Assembly (NCBI RefSeq): GCF_000369405.1
Contig: NZ_KB850000.1
Span: 620,001 to 684,000, forward strand
DNA length: 64,000 bases
Reading direction: 5' to 3'
From: Acinetobacter sp. ANC 3929
Lineage (GTDB): Bacteria > Pseudomonadota > Gammaproteobacteria > Pseudomonadales > Moraxellaceae
Under the pieces are notes generated by a model, which had not been told where the DNA came from, did not search any database, and worked only from the letters and a program-made list of their open reading frames with translations. How positions within the stretch are numbered: position 1 is the stretch's first letter; every line of letters begins with the position of its first letter. A program made the translations under genes and the position numbers. Positions 10,543 to 19,374 of this stretch are shown piece by piece.

Positions 10543-10683
10543 GAAAGAAAAATCCTATGCTGAAACTGGAGAGTTAAAAGCCGAGACTTTAATTGTAGCG
10601 GATATTACAGCTTTTGAACGTATTAAAATAGTTCAATCTCTTGAATTATCAGTCTAAATTTGTGCAAAAGGGCCGTGATATGG

Positions 10684-10700
10684 AAATAGCCTAAGTAAAT
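10684..10700 (+). repeat. 17-bp direct repeat, left copy
   Basis: AAATAGCCTAAGTAAAT occurs here and again, identically and in the same orientation, at 11123-11139. The two copies bracket the 101-aa orphan gene at 10737-11042. A 17-bp exact match 439 bp apart is unlikely by chance even in AT-rich DNA. Confidence 0.7.
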
Positions 10701-10736
10701 ATTTCGCATTTACTCGATATTTACTATACATATGTC

Positions 10737-11042
10737 CTAAATCTTAAACTGAATTTTGAGTGAAGATTTTCTTATCAAGGCTGCTCGATTGCTATGAATA
10801 TGCTTCACTAACATTCGTTTGACTTCACTATGGTGAAAGCCAACTGAGTAAGCTTTGACAATAATAATACTGGGGAGTGTAAAGAAAAAATACTTGGTGT
10901 CGTCTAAAGTCGCATCTTTAAAAATGCCTTCAGCAACCAACATTTCTCTTAGAAACTGTTTTTCAGCTTGTATGGTACTGGATGACTCATCATCCCAATA
11001 ATTCTGACGCATGGCCATTAAATTATTATGCTTATAACTCAT
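10737..11042 (-). CDS. Hypothetical 101-aa protein
   Basis: I do not recognise this 101-aa basic protein. It has no signal peptide; a short hydrophobic stretch (YFFFTLPSIIIVKAYSVGF, about 51-69) precedes a His/Lys-rich C-terminal third. The ATG at 11042 has no clear ribosome site. Both flanks carry the same 17-bp repeat, so the gene may have arrived or been duplicated as a small unit. It is transcribed separately from its neighbours. Existence as a real gene is plausible from length and composition only. Confidence 0.5.
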   Translation of the reverse strand: MSYKHNNLMAMRQNYWDDESSSTIQAEKQFLREMLVAEGIFKDATLDDTKYFFFTLPSIIIVKAYSVGFHHSEVKRMLVKHIHSNRAALIRKSSLKIQFKI

Positions 11043-11122
11043 ATAGGAATTGAGCCTGTTTGTTTCACCTTAGCCAATATATGAGGTTGGTTCAGCATTT
11101 ATCAAGAAGATATTTATATCCA

Positions 11123-11139
11123 AAATAGCCTAAGTAAAT
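11123..11139 (+). repeat. 17-bp direct repeat, right copy
   Basis: Second exact copy of the repeat at 10684-10700. It lies between the start of the 101-aa gene and the ybaK-like gene beginning at 11208. Confidence 0.7.
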
Positions 11140-11207
11140 TTAATCTTTAATTTTTAAATGCTACACTTATCCCACTTTTATTCCTAAATCAAAAATACTG
11201 AATAGAT

Positions 11208-11672
11208 ATGACACCTGCTTGTAAATTATTGGAAAAAAATAAAATAGCATTCTCAATTCATGAGTACCAACATGATGTTAATGCAAAAAGTTTCGGGCTG
11301 GAAGCTGCAGAAAAGTTGAACTTAAATGTTGAAGAAGTATTTAAAACCTTGATGGTGACAGATGAAAAAAATTATTTCATCGCAATTTTGCCAGTAAATC
11401 ATCAACTCAATCTAAAAAAAGTTGCAGCAGCAGTGGGTTGCAAGAAATTACAAATGGCAAATCCTAAAGACGCTGAGCGTTTAACAGGTTATCTTGTTGG
11501 TGGAATTAGTCCATTAGGACAAAAGAAACGCCTCAAAACAGTGATTGATGTAACGGCGAAGTCATTTGATAAAATTTATGTTAGTGGCGGTAAAAGAGGG
11601 CTGGACATTGGTCTTAATCCACAGCAACTCGCGAAATTGCTTGGTGCAGATTTCTTTGATCTTTTAGACTGA
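11208..11672 (+). CDS. ybaK: YbaK/EbsC-type aminoacyl-tRNA deacylase
   Basis: A 154-aa protein of the YbaK/ProX editing-domain family, which hydrolyses mischarged Cys-tRNA(Pro). Typical features are the N-terminal [19 protein letters not shown], the catalytic-Lys segment [10 protein letters not shown] (about 41-50), [16 protein letters not shown] (about 94-109) and the ending [16 protein letters not shown]. The full-length single domain fits a free-standing deacylase. It lies upstream of the siderophore operon but has its own promoter region and is probably unrelated to it. Confidence 0.9.
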   Translation: MTPACKLLEKNKIAFSIHEYQHDVNAKSFGLEAAEKLNLNVEEVFKTLMVTDEKNYFIAILPVNHQLNLKKVAAAVGCKKLQMANPKDAERLTGYLVGGISPLGQKKRLKTVIDVTAKSFDKIYVSGGKRGLDIGLNPQQLAKLLGADFFDLLD

Positions 11673-11774
11673 AAAATAAATTTCACAGACAATTTTTTTT
11701 AAAATATTGTTATTTATAAGTTTTTATAAATCTATAAAAACTATTGCCGATACAAAAATTATCATTTTATTTAA

Positions 11775-11789
11775 TGAGAATTATTATTA
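11775..11789. promoter_or_regulatory. Probable upstream Fur box
   Basis: TGAGAAT-T-ATTATTA matches the 7-1-7 Fur consensus TGATAAT-N-ATTATCA at 12 of 14 arm positions. It lies about 230 bp before the chosen acbA start and 100 bp before a perfect site, suggesting a two-site Fur-controlled promoter. Confidence 0.6.
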
Positions 11790-11890
11790 TCTTTTTGTAT
11801 CTTTTCTGTTCAAAAAATGCCTACTAAATAAATTAATTCAATAGCTTAAGTTCTATTTTTTAAATAGCATTGTTGAATTGAAAATATAAA

Positions 11891-11905
11891 TGATAATAAT
11901 TATCA
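11891..11905. promoter_or_regulatory. Perfect Fur box of the siderophore operon
   Basis: TGATAAT-A-ATTATCA is an exact 7-1-7 Fur palindrome. A Fur box in the acbA promoter has been reported for the A. haemolyticus acinetoferrin operon. It overlaps the first codons of the longest open frame (ATG 11890), which argues that translation really begins further downstream. Confidence 0.85.
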
Positions 11906-12006
11906 TTAGCTTGATCTTAATCATAACCTCCCTTGTGCTTAAGATATGTTTCAGGCCTAAACATTTCGAAAAACAAATTAACTCTCTTGAAAGAGGAAAC
12001 CGTCAG

Positions 12007-13791
12007 ATGCAATCACTTGCCAATCGGTTGGCGATGCAACATTTTGTCAACGCATATACGCAAGAAACTGGCAAAGGTCACTTGCTAGATAAAAGTCAGC
12101 AAAGTCCAAAACAACAAGCGTTTAGCCAAGGTTTGACGCTGTTATCGCTTCCAATCCATTCTATTCAAGCACACTGTAATTTTCCTTTATCTTATGTCAG
12201 TCGAGTTGGACGGCACCGTTTAGCAGATCTTCCACAAGTTATTATTCAAGGACAAATCAAGACATTCAGCCCAGTTGCAGTTATTGGGTTATTACTTGAA
12301 GAGTTAGTTTTTGAATCTTCTATTCCAGTGGATGCGGCTTCTTTGGTCGAAAAGTGGATTCAAAGTCGTGATGCGTTGCAACAGTTTTTACTGCAACGTG
12401 AAGATGATTTTGATGACTTGGTGAAAGCGGGTCAGAACTTTATAGAAACAGAGCAAGCTTTAATCCTCGGCCATAGTATGCATCCCGCCCCGAAAAGCAG
12501 GACAGGTTTTGTTCATGAAGATTGGCTAAAGTTCTCTCCTGAGCACAAAGGCAAGACACAACTTCATTACTGGTTGGTCCATCAAGACTATATTTCTGAA
12601 GGCAGCGCAACTGATGTAACGATCTCAAGTCAGCTCAAAACTGCGTTGCAATGGTATTTATCTGAAAATGACCTACACCTTTTAAAAACACATACGGAAT
12701 ATAAATTACTGCCTTTGCATCCATGGCAGGCACGTTATTTACAAAGTAAACCCTGGTTTGAGCGTTTGAAACAAACAGGCCAATTGATTGATTTAGGCTT
12801 GCGTGGTTGGCAATTTTATCCGACGACATCGATTCGTACGCTTGCAAGCTTTAATGCGCCGTGGATGGTCAAGCCTTCACTATCAGTGATGATTACCAAT
12901 TCAATTCGCGTGAACCTTGAAAAAGAATGTCACCGTGGTGAACTTACGCATCGTTTATGGCATAGCGAATTGGGCCAGACCATCTTAAAACAATGCCCAA
13001 GTTTAAAAGCAGTCAATGATCCAGCCTGGATTGCTTTGAAAATTGATGATGAAGTGGTCAATGAAAGTATTTGTATTTTCCGAGATCAGCCATTCCATCC
13101 TCAACAGCAAGTTACTTGTATTGCATCCTTATGCCAAGATCATCCAAGTAAATCTCTGAATCGTTTTAATGCTTTATTTGCAAAAATCGCCAAAACGCAT
13201 CATGAAACTAATTTTTCAGAGATTGCCTTAGATTGGTTTAGCCGCTTCCTCGAAGTTAGTCTGCAACCGTTAATGTATCTCTATCATCGTTATGGGATGG
13301 CTTTTGAGTCACATCAGCAGAATGTGTTGTTAGAGCTGGAAAATCATTTCCCTAAAACATTATGGCTACGTGATAACCAAGGTTTTTATTATATTGAAGA
13401 ATTTGCCACTGAAATTTTAAAAGCATTGCCAGAACTGAAAGAAAAAGCGTTTGCTGTTGGTCCAAAAGATTTTGTGGATGAACGTTTTAGCTACTATTTC
13501 TTTGGAAATACCTTATTTGGCATTATCAATGCGATTGGTGCAACGGGCTATATGACTGAAGGCGAACTGCTCGAACATCTTAGTGGCTTTTTACAAGAGC
13601 AATTACAGCAATATCCTGACAGTACCTTGTTACAGGGATTATTATTCAATTCAACTTTACCTTATAAAGGTAATTTGTTGACACGCTTGCATGAGTTAGA
13701 TGAGCTCATCGCTCCTGTTGAAAATCAATCGGTCTATGTACAACTGCCAAATCCACTGCGTATTTCACAGAAGGATGTCAGTTATGCTTGA
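12007..13791 (+). CDS. acbA: AcbA-like NIS siderophore synthetase (IucA/IucC family)
   Basis: A 594-aa NRPS-independent siderophore synthetase that should couple an activated citrate carboxylate to an amine. The IucA/IucC domain shows KLLPLHPWQARYL (about 235-247), SIRTLASFNAPWMVKPSLSV and MITNSIRVN; the FhuF-like C-terminal half has YHRYGMAFESHQQNVLLELE. I chose ATG 12007 because GAGG lies about 10 bases upstream and ~594 aa is normal for the family. The longer frame from 11890 would start with an Ile/Leu run encoded by the Fur box. It is the first gene of the operon and overlaps acbB by 8 bp. The acinetoferrin assignment rests on the gene order. Confidence 0.88.
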   Translation: MQSLANRLAMQHFVNAYTQETGKGHLLDKSQQSPKQQAFSQGLTLLSLPIHSIQAHCNFPLSYVSRVGRHRLADLPQVIIQGQIKTFSPVAVIGLLLEELVFESSIPVDAASLVEKWIQSRDALQQFLLQREDDFDDLVKAGQNFIETEQALILGHSMHPAPKSRTGFVHEDWLKFSPEHKGKTQLHYWLVHQDYISEGSATDVTISSQLKTALQWYLSENDLHLLKTHTEYKLLPLHPWQARYLQSKPWFERLKQTGQLIDLGLRGWQFYPTTSIRTLASFNAPWMVKPSLSVMITNSIRVNLEKECHRGELTHRLWHSELGQTILKQCPSLKAVNDPAWIALKIDDEVVNESICIFRDQPFHPQQQVTCIASLCQDHPSKSLNRFNALFAKIAKTHHETNFSEIALDWFSRFLEVSLQPLMYLYHRYGMAFESHQQNVLLELENHFPKTLWLRDNQGFYYIEEFATEILKALPELKEKAFAVGPKDFVDERFSYYFFGNTLFGIINAIGATGYMTEGELLEHLSGFLQEQLQQYPDSTLLQGLLFNSTLPYKGNLLTRLHELDELIAPVENQSVYVQLPNPLRISQKDVSYA

Positions 13792-15265
13792 TTTTATAGG
13801 AATTGGTCTAGGGCCCTTTAACTTAAGTCTTGCCAGCCTTCTTCAAAATAAGAGCTCGCTTAATTATGTATTTTTCGAGCAAAAGGCGCAGTTCGACTGG
13901 CATGCAGGCATGCAATTACCCAATACGGTATTGCAAGTTCCATTTATGGCTGATTTGGTATCGATGGTTGATCCAACCAGTCCATTCAGTTTTTTGAACT
14001 ATCTACGCCACCAGCAGCGTCTATATAAGTTTTATTTTTTAGAGCAGCCACATATTCCACGTTGTGAGTATAACCATTACTGCCAATGGGTTGCAGCGCA
14101 ATTGGATTGTATTGAATATCAGTCTCTTGTTTTAGAGATTGAACCTCAAACCATTGGTTTTAAAGTACGTGTAGAGTCAGAAGGTATTCAGCAAAGTTAT
14201 TTATGCCGTCATTTGGTAATTGGCAGTGGAAATGTCCCTTATTTACCTGAATGCTTGGCAAAAGTTCAGCAACAACAGCCACAACAATGTCTACATTCGG
14301 CTCAGTATATGACCCATGCTGATGCAGATTTGCATGGGGATGTCGTCGTATTAGGTTCTGGTCAATCTGCAGCTGAAGTTTTCATTGATTTGTTTGAGGA
14401 ACAGCAAGATAAAGCGAATCATCAATTTGATTTGCATTGGTTCACGCGTTCGCAAGGTTTCTTCCCAATGGAATATGCGCCATTAGGATTAGAACACTTT
14501 AGCCCAGATTACGCACAGCATTTTTATGATTTGCCAGCTGAAAAGAAAGAACAGCAATTGCAGCAACAGGCACTGTTATATAAAGGAATCAGTGCAAAAA
14601 CCATTCGCGAAATTTATCAAAAGCTGTATCACCGTAGTATCGCTGGACAAACTTTGCAGACACATTTGCATAGTCAGTGTGACTTAAAGGATGCAGAAGT
14701 TTTAGATACACAAAAAATTCGACTACATTTTCAGCACCGCGCGACTGCACAGGCTTTCCATCTTGATTGCGATTTTGTTGTGGCAGCAACGGGTTACTTC
14801 ACGCCTGATTTTAAATTTATGCAGCTGTTAAAACCTTATATCGAATTTGACCATAAACAGCGTTGGCAAATTTCAGCGGATTATCGTGTTGTCCATCACT
14901 TGAATGGCAATATTTTTGTCCAAAATCAGGAAATGCACAGCCACGGTGTAGGTACTCCAGACTTAGGTCTAGGTGCATATCGTGCTGCAACCATTATCAA
15001 CCAACTGGTTGATCACCAACTTTATGATCTTGGTCAGCAGGCTCAGACCTTCCAGCATTTTGAGCTCACTCAAAATCCCAAGATTCAAATAGTTGATGAC
15101 AAAAGACTTTCAGAAGATCGTCTTGCTGAAAAGACGGTCAGTAAAAACCATCCTCTTTTAAAGAAAATAGAACAGAGCACGATTACCACACATACCGGTA
15201 GTCGTTGCGCTAATACACGTACACAAACTGCTTCTGTACTTTCAACGTATGAGAAATTGATATGA
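13784..15265 (+). CDS. acbB: AcbB-like diamine N-monooxygenase (SidA/IucD/PvdA family)
   Basis: A 493-aa flavin N-hydroxylase. Family marks are FAD binding at the very N-terminus (DFIGIGLGPFNLSLASL), LQVPFMADLVSMVDPTSPFS (about 50-69), the NADPH motif VVLGSGQSAAEVFIDL (about 187-202) and the C-terminal ATGYFTPDF. In acinetoferrin synthesis this step N-hydroxylates 1,3-diaminopropane. Start at 13784 follows AAGGA by nine bases and overlaps the acbA end; ATG 13775 is a weaker alternative. The C-terminal ~40 residues are Ser/Thr-rich and do not look conserved. Confidence 0.9.
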   Translation: MLDFIGIGLGPFNLSLASLLQNKSSLNYVFFEQKAQFDWHAGMQLPNTVLQVPFMADLVSMVDPTSPFSFLNYLRHQQRLYKFYFLEQPHIPRCEYNHYCQWVAAQLDCIEYQSLVLEIEPQTIGFKVRVESEGIQQSYLCRHLVIGSGNVPYLPECLAKVQQQQPQQCLHSAQYMTHADADLHGDVVVLGSGQSAAEVFIDLFEEQQDKANHQFDLHWFTRSQGFFPMEYAPLGLEHFSPDYAQHFYDLPAEKKEQQLQQQALLYKGISAKTIREIYQKLYHRSIAGQTLQTHLHSQCDLKDAEVLDTQKIRLHFQHRATAQAFHLDCDFVVAATGYFTPDFKFMQLLKPYIEFDHKQRWQISADYRVVHHLNGNIFVQNQEMHSHGVGTPDLGLGAYRAATIINQLVDHQLYDLGQQAQTFQHFELTQNPKIQIVDDKRLSEDRLAEKTVSKNHPLLKKIEQSTITTHTGSRCANTRTQTASVLSTYEKLI

Positions 15266-17079
15266 ACTTTGCGACCTTAAAGATTAATCAACAGCAATGG
15301 CGTGCCGCAGGACAACGTCTCATTGAAATGGCGATTGCAGAGTTTCTATATGAAGAAATTATTGAAGTTAAAGCCTTATCTACTGGACGTTATCAATTAG
15401 AGCTTGCAGATCGTCGCTATGAATTTCAAGGGCATCAATATCTACTTGGGCATTGGAACATTCAGGAAGGCTCGGTACGGGATGTCAGCAATGCTCATGA
15501 GCATGATCAACCTGCTTGGAATTTACATGAGTTTATTGTCGCAATGTCTGACAGTTCAAATGTGAAACCATTTACCAAAGCGTATTTGATTAAAGAAATG
15601 AATAATACTTGGTTAGCAGAAGCGCATTTGTTCAACGAGGCACGTTTACCAAGTCATGCAGTATTAACTGAACCGCACTATAAAGTTGAGGGTATGCTGC
15701 GTGGGCATCCTTGGCTCATTATGAGCAAGGGTCGTATGGGCTTTGGTTATGATGATTATTTAAGTTCTGCGCCAGAACTATCACCAGAAGTCAAAGTACT
15801 CTGGTTGGCAGTCCATCGTGATTTAGCCGAATTCCGCAGTACAGAGCAGTGGGACGCTTGTGGTCTGTATCAGCATGAATTTGATGCAAATGAACTTGAA
15901 CAATTCATTGATGTTCTAAAAGAAAAAAATCTGGATCCTCAGAATTACTTTTTAATTCCAGTACATGCTTGGCAATGGCACCAATGGCTAGTTCCAACCT
16001 ATGCCAATGAGATCGTGGATCAGAAAATTATTGAGCTCAACATTAGCCAAGATAGCTATGTGCCGATGCAGTCCATTCGTACTTTGTGCAATACATCAAA
16101 CTTACAACGTCATTACATTAAGCTGCCAGTCAGTATTTTTAATACTGCTGTTTACCGAGGATTACCATCAAAACGTAATCTTGCTGCGCCAGCAGTGACG
16201 GCGTGGTTAAAACAAATCCATCAACAAGATCAAGAATTACAGAATACAGGTGTGATTTTCTTGGGTGAAATTGCAACTTTAACCATTCACCAACCATGTT
16301 TTGACCGAATTGAAGGTGCACCTTATCAATTTAAAGAGTTGTTTGGTTGTCTATGGCGTGAAAGTGTCGATCGCTATGTTGATCCATCACAGCAAGTTCT
16401 GTCGCAAGCTGCGTTATTACACCGAGATATTTCGGGGCAATCGATCCTGAGCGTACTCATTCAAGCATCAGGTCTAAGTCCTTTGGCATGGCTGGCGCAG
16501 TTTGCTCAAGTTTGCTTAAGTCCGTTATTACTCTGTCTTTATCGCTATGGATTGGCATTTTCACCGCATGGTGAAAACACCATGTTAGTGCATGAAAATG
16601 GTGTGCCGAAAGCCTTGGTATTAAAGGACTTTATTGATGACATTAATCTAGTTGATGAAGATTTCCCTGAATTGGCTCAATTGCCATCTGAAGGTGATTT
16701 GCTACTGCGCCATGATGCTGCCGATTTAAGCCATTTCATTTTCACGGGTTTATTTATGGTCCATTACCGTTACATCTGTAATGTGTTCTTGCAAGATTAC
16801 CCTGAATATTCAGAACTGGATTTTTGGCAGACCATTTCCAACAGCATTGTTGAATTTAACCAACAACATCCTGAGTTGGCCGAGCGTGCTGAAAAATTTG
16901 CCATGTTGCGCCCAACGTATACCAAAATTTGTTTGAACCGCGTTCGTTTATTTACCACCAGTTATAACGATGAAGCAGAGCGTCCAGTGCCTGTATTCCT
17001 TGATCCAATCCCGAATCCAGTCAGCCCTGAAACATTGGCCGAATGGTCAACTCAGCAAGTTGAATCTAAAGCAGGTTAA
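15262..17079 (+). CDS. acbC: AcbC-like NIS siderophore synthetase (IucA/IucC family)
   Basis: A 605-aa second NIS synthetase, coupled to acbB by an ATGA overlap. Motifs include FLIPVHAWQWHQWL (about 231-244), QSIRTLCNTSN, KLPVSIFNTAVYRGLPSKRN (about 291-310) and YRYGLAFSPHGENTMLV. Two synthetases are expected for a symmetric citrate siderophore, each adding one N-acyl-N-hydroxydiamine arm. Which of AcbA and AcbC acts first cannot be told from the sequence. Confidence 0.9.
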   Translation: MNFATLKINQQQWRAAGQRLIEMAIAEFLYEEIIEVKALSTGRYQLELADRRYEFQGHQYLLGHWNIQEGSVRDVSNAHEHDQPAWNLHEFIVAMSDSSNVKPFTKAYLIKEMNNTWLAEAHLFNEARLPSHAVLTEPHYKVEGMLRGHPWLIMSKGRMGFGYDDYLSSAPELSPEVKVLWLAVHRDLAEFRSTEQWDACGLYQHEFDANELEQFIDVLKEKNLDPQNYFLIPVHAWQWHQWLVPTYANEIVDQKIIELNISQDSYVPMQSIRTLCNTSNLQRHYIKLPVSIFNTAVYRGLPSKRNLAAPAVTAWLKQIHQQDQELQNTGVIFLGEIATLTIHQPCFDRIEGAPYQFKELFGCLWRESVDRYVDPSQQVLSQAALLHRDISGQSILSVLIQASGLSPLAWLAQFAQVCLSPLLLCLYRYGLAFSPHGENTMLVHENGVPKALVLKDFIDDINLVDEDFPELAQLPSEGDLLLRHDAADLSHFIFTGLFMVHYRYICNVFLQDYPEYSELDFWQTISNSIVEFNQQHPELAERAEKFAMLRPTYTKICLNRVRLFTTSYNDEAERPVPVFLDPIPNPVSPETLAEWSTQQVESKAG

Positions 17080-17108
17080 GTCTTTTTCTAAATTTATAAA
17101 GGTTCGAT

Positions 17109-17750
17109 ATGAAAACTATTTCTCAGCAATTACCAGATTATTTTGAATACCACGAAGATGGAACACAATACTACTTACGCCAAGTGCAGTATCCCCAAGA
17201 TATCCCTTTGCTGCATCAGTGGATGCATGAACCGCATGTTATTCCGCAATGGCAATTGAATAAATCAGAGTTAGATCTCCAAGTTTATTTCGACAAGATG
17301 CTAGCAGATGATCATCAACGTTTATTGATTGTGGGCGTAGATGGTAAAGATGTGGGATATACCGAGATTTATGAAGGCAAACGAGATCGTTTAGGTCGCT
17401 ATTACGATGGTGATGATCATGATCTCGGTTGGCATTTATTGTTTGGTGACAAATCCGTATTTGGTAAAGGCTTTTTACGTCCGACTATTCGCTTACTTAG
17501 CTTCTACATTTTTGAGCATTCGCAAGCGAAAAAAATTGTGGGTGAACCCGACCATACAGTCAAGCCTTATGCTGCTGTCGTTGCAGATCTGTGTTACGAA
17601 ACCCAACGCCTTATTCCAATGCCAGAAAAAACGGCGATGTTGTATTACTGCTTTAGAGAAACTTTTTATAACAAGTTTGGAGAATATTACCAAACTTCAC
17701 AACAACAGCTAGCTGCTGATCAGCCAGCCAAACTCTTGAGTGTTACATGA
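17109..17750 (+). CDS. acbD: AcbD-like siderophore N-acyltransferase (GNAT, IucB/RhbD type)
   Basis: A 213-aa GNAT-fold enzyme with the siderophore acyltransferase signature LHQWMHEPHVIPQW (about 36-49), a central YTEIYEGKRDRLG and GKGFLRPTIRLLSFYIFEH. It should acylate the N-hydroxylated diamine; in acinetoferrin the acyl group is (E)-2-octenoyl, so this enzyme would prefer a medium-chain enoyl-CoA over acetyl-CoA. The 5-prime end lies 29 bp after acbC, and it ends in an ATGA overlap with the next gene. Confidence 0.86.
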   Translation: MKTISQQLPDYFEYHEDGTQYYLRQVQYPQDIPLLHQWMHEPHVIPQWQLNKSELDLQVYFDKMLADDHQRLLIVGVDGKDVGYTEIYEGKRDRLGRYYDGDDHDLGWHLLFGDKSVFGKGFLRPTIRLLSFYIFEHSQAKKIVGEPDHTVKPYAAVVADLCYETQRLIPMPEKTAMLYYCFRETFYNKFGEYYQTSQQQLAADQPAKLLSVT

Positions 17751-18118
17751 GCTTATCCATAAATGAGATACACATCTTGGACATGCGCTTTGCAGCGCAT
17801 GTCTCGGTGGCTGAATTTGAGCAATGGTTGACGCATATTCAGCACTATTTCGAACAAAAAAGAAGTTTTGTGTTGATTATGCAAACCGAGCTAAATACCG
17901 AATTTCCTGAAGAATATCGTGTTATTCAGGGAAAGTGGTACAAGCAATACAAACAAGATTTTTATCAATATTGCTTAGGTTTTGCGCGAATTGCCCAAGA
18001 TGAAGCAGACCGTATCCGATTGGACACGCCAGCTTTGCAGAAGGCCTGGCATGTTCCTTACTTTGTCAGTTTAGAAAAATCCGATGCCATGCAATGGGCC
18101 ATGCAGAGGTATTTATGA
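17747..18118 (+). CDS. actB: ActB-like small protein of the siderophore operon, function unknown
   Basis: A 123-aa cytoplasmic-looking protein: no signal peptide, no membrane segment, and rich in Tyr, Gln and Trp. It starts within the ATGA stop of acbD and its last codons overlap the start of the transporter, so it is tightly co-translated. By position it corresponds to actB of the A. haemolyticus operon. I see no catalytic motif. Pairs of charged and aromatic residues (EEYRVIQGKWYKQYKQDFYQ) suggest a helical binding protein. Its role may be as a transporter partner or in handling the ferric complex; this is open. Confidence 0.75.
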   Translation: MSLSINEIHILDMRFAAHVSVAEFEQWLTHIQHYFEQKRSFVLIMQTELNTEFPEEYRVIQGKWYKQYKQDFYQYCLGFARIAQDEADRIRLDTPALQKAWHVPYFVSLEKSDAMQWAMQRYL

Positions 18119-19365
18119 ACCAACAATTAAAACCTAATCAGGATTTCCCAGTCAAAACAGTCTCTGCGCTGAGCTTATCGGTTGTCGTTGTGCTTTATCT
18201 CGCACATGCATTGCCGCTGTATTTTTATAACGTCGCATTGCCTGCAATTCTACGCCATCAAGGTGTAGATTTACGTTGGATTGGCATGCTGTCGTTGCTG
18301 TATATCCCATGGGCATTTAAGTTTTTTTGGGCGCCCTTAATTGATCGTTTTTATTTTAAAGCGCTTGGCAAACGTAAAACTTGGCTGTTATTTACGCAAA
18401 TTGCATTGGTATTAGGTGTCGTTGCCTTGGCTTTGACGCAATTTGATTATGGTCTGAGTGTATTTGTGATTGTCGGTTTATGGATTTCAACTTTCGCTGC
18501 CACCCAAGATATTGCAATTGATGGTTATACGGTTGAGACCTTTTCTGAGTCCGAATACCGATTGGGCAGTATGGCGCAAAGTATTGGTGTGGCACTCGGA
18601 AGTATGATTGGTGGGGCTACAACGTTGTGGCTTTATCAATTGTATGGTTGGCAAACCGCTTTGATTTGTTTAGCGGTGATGACAGCACTGACCATGTTGG
18701 CGATTTTTCAAATCAAAGAAAAATCGAGTACAGAAAAAATTGCCAAGCAGCCACCGAGCCTCATTCGCGCATTTAAACGTCCTGAAATGTTATGGGCTTT
18801 GGCATTGATCGTGTGTTATCGCGTGGTAGAAGCACCTGCAATGGCGATGTTGAATCCAATGCTGATTGATCAAAAATGGTCTCTGGCAGAGATTGGGGTG
18901 CTGATGTCTGTGATTGGTGCTGGTATTGGCTTATTGGCTGCCGTAACAGCGGCTTTCTTACTAAAAAAAATAGCAGCAACACAATTGCTGATTTGGGCTG
19001 GTTGGGCACGTAGTTTGGTTTATGCCGTGCTTGGAGTAGCCGTCTTACTTAGCTGGTTTAACCAGTGGCATATGTTATTGGGGCTATTTGTTGTGGTTAT
19101 TTTGGCGATTCGCTATATCGCCATGACTGCTTTATACGCTCATTTCATGCATACCAGCTCCAAAGAACAAGCTGGAACAGACTTTACGATTTTGGTTTGT
19201 TTCGAGCTATTGGTTTACTTCATTGGCGGTGCACTGTCTGGTTTCTTGGCCAAAGCATTTGGTTATGGAAATTTCTATCTCATTTTAGCGGCGGCATCTG
19301 TCTTGAGCGTCTTGCTCAGCCAAGTGTTAATCCACAAAGCAAAACAAACGGAACAACTCACCTAG
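18115..19365 (+). CDS. actC: ActC-like MFS ferric-siderophore importer (RhtX type)
   Basis: A 416-aa major facilitator protein with about 12 transmembrane segments and the RhtX/AmpG-like loop IPWAFKFFWAPLIDR (about 65-79), followed by ATQDIAIDGYTVE (about 132-144). RhtX carries ferric rhizobactin 1021, a structurally similar citrate-diaminopropane siderophore, across the inner membrane as a single-component permease. ATG 18115 overlaps the TGA of the preceding gene (ATGA), so I prefer it to the longer frame. Confidence 0.87.
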   Translation: MNQQLKPNQDFPVKTVSALSLSVVVVLYLAHALPLYFYNVALPAILRHQGVDLRWIGMLSLLYIPWAFKFFWAPLIDRFYFKALGKRKTWLLFTQIALVLGVVALALTQFDYGLSVFVIVGLWISTFAATQDIAIDGYTVETFSESEYRLGSMAQSIGVALGSMIGGATTLWLYQLYGWQTALICLAVMTALTMLAIFQIKEKSSTEKIAKQPPSLIRAFKRPEMLWALALIVCYRVVEAPAMAMLNPMLIDQKWSLAEIGVLMSVIGAGIGLLAAVTAAFLLKKIAATQLLIWAGWARSLVYAVLGVAVLLSWFNQWHMLLGLFVVVILAIRYIAMTALYAHFMHTSSKEQAGTDFTILVCFELLVYFIGGALSGFLAKAFGYGNFYLILAAASVLSVLLSQVLIHKAKQTEQLT

Positions 19366-19374
19366 GGGTAATTT

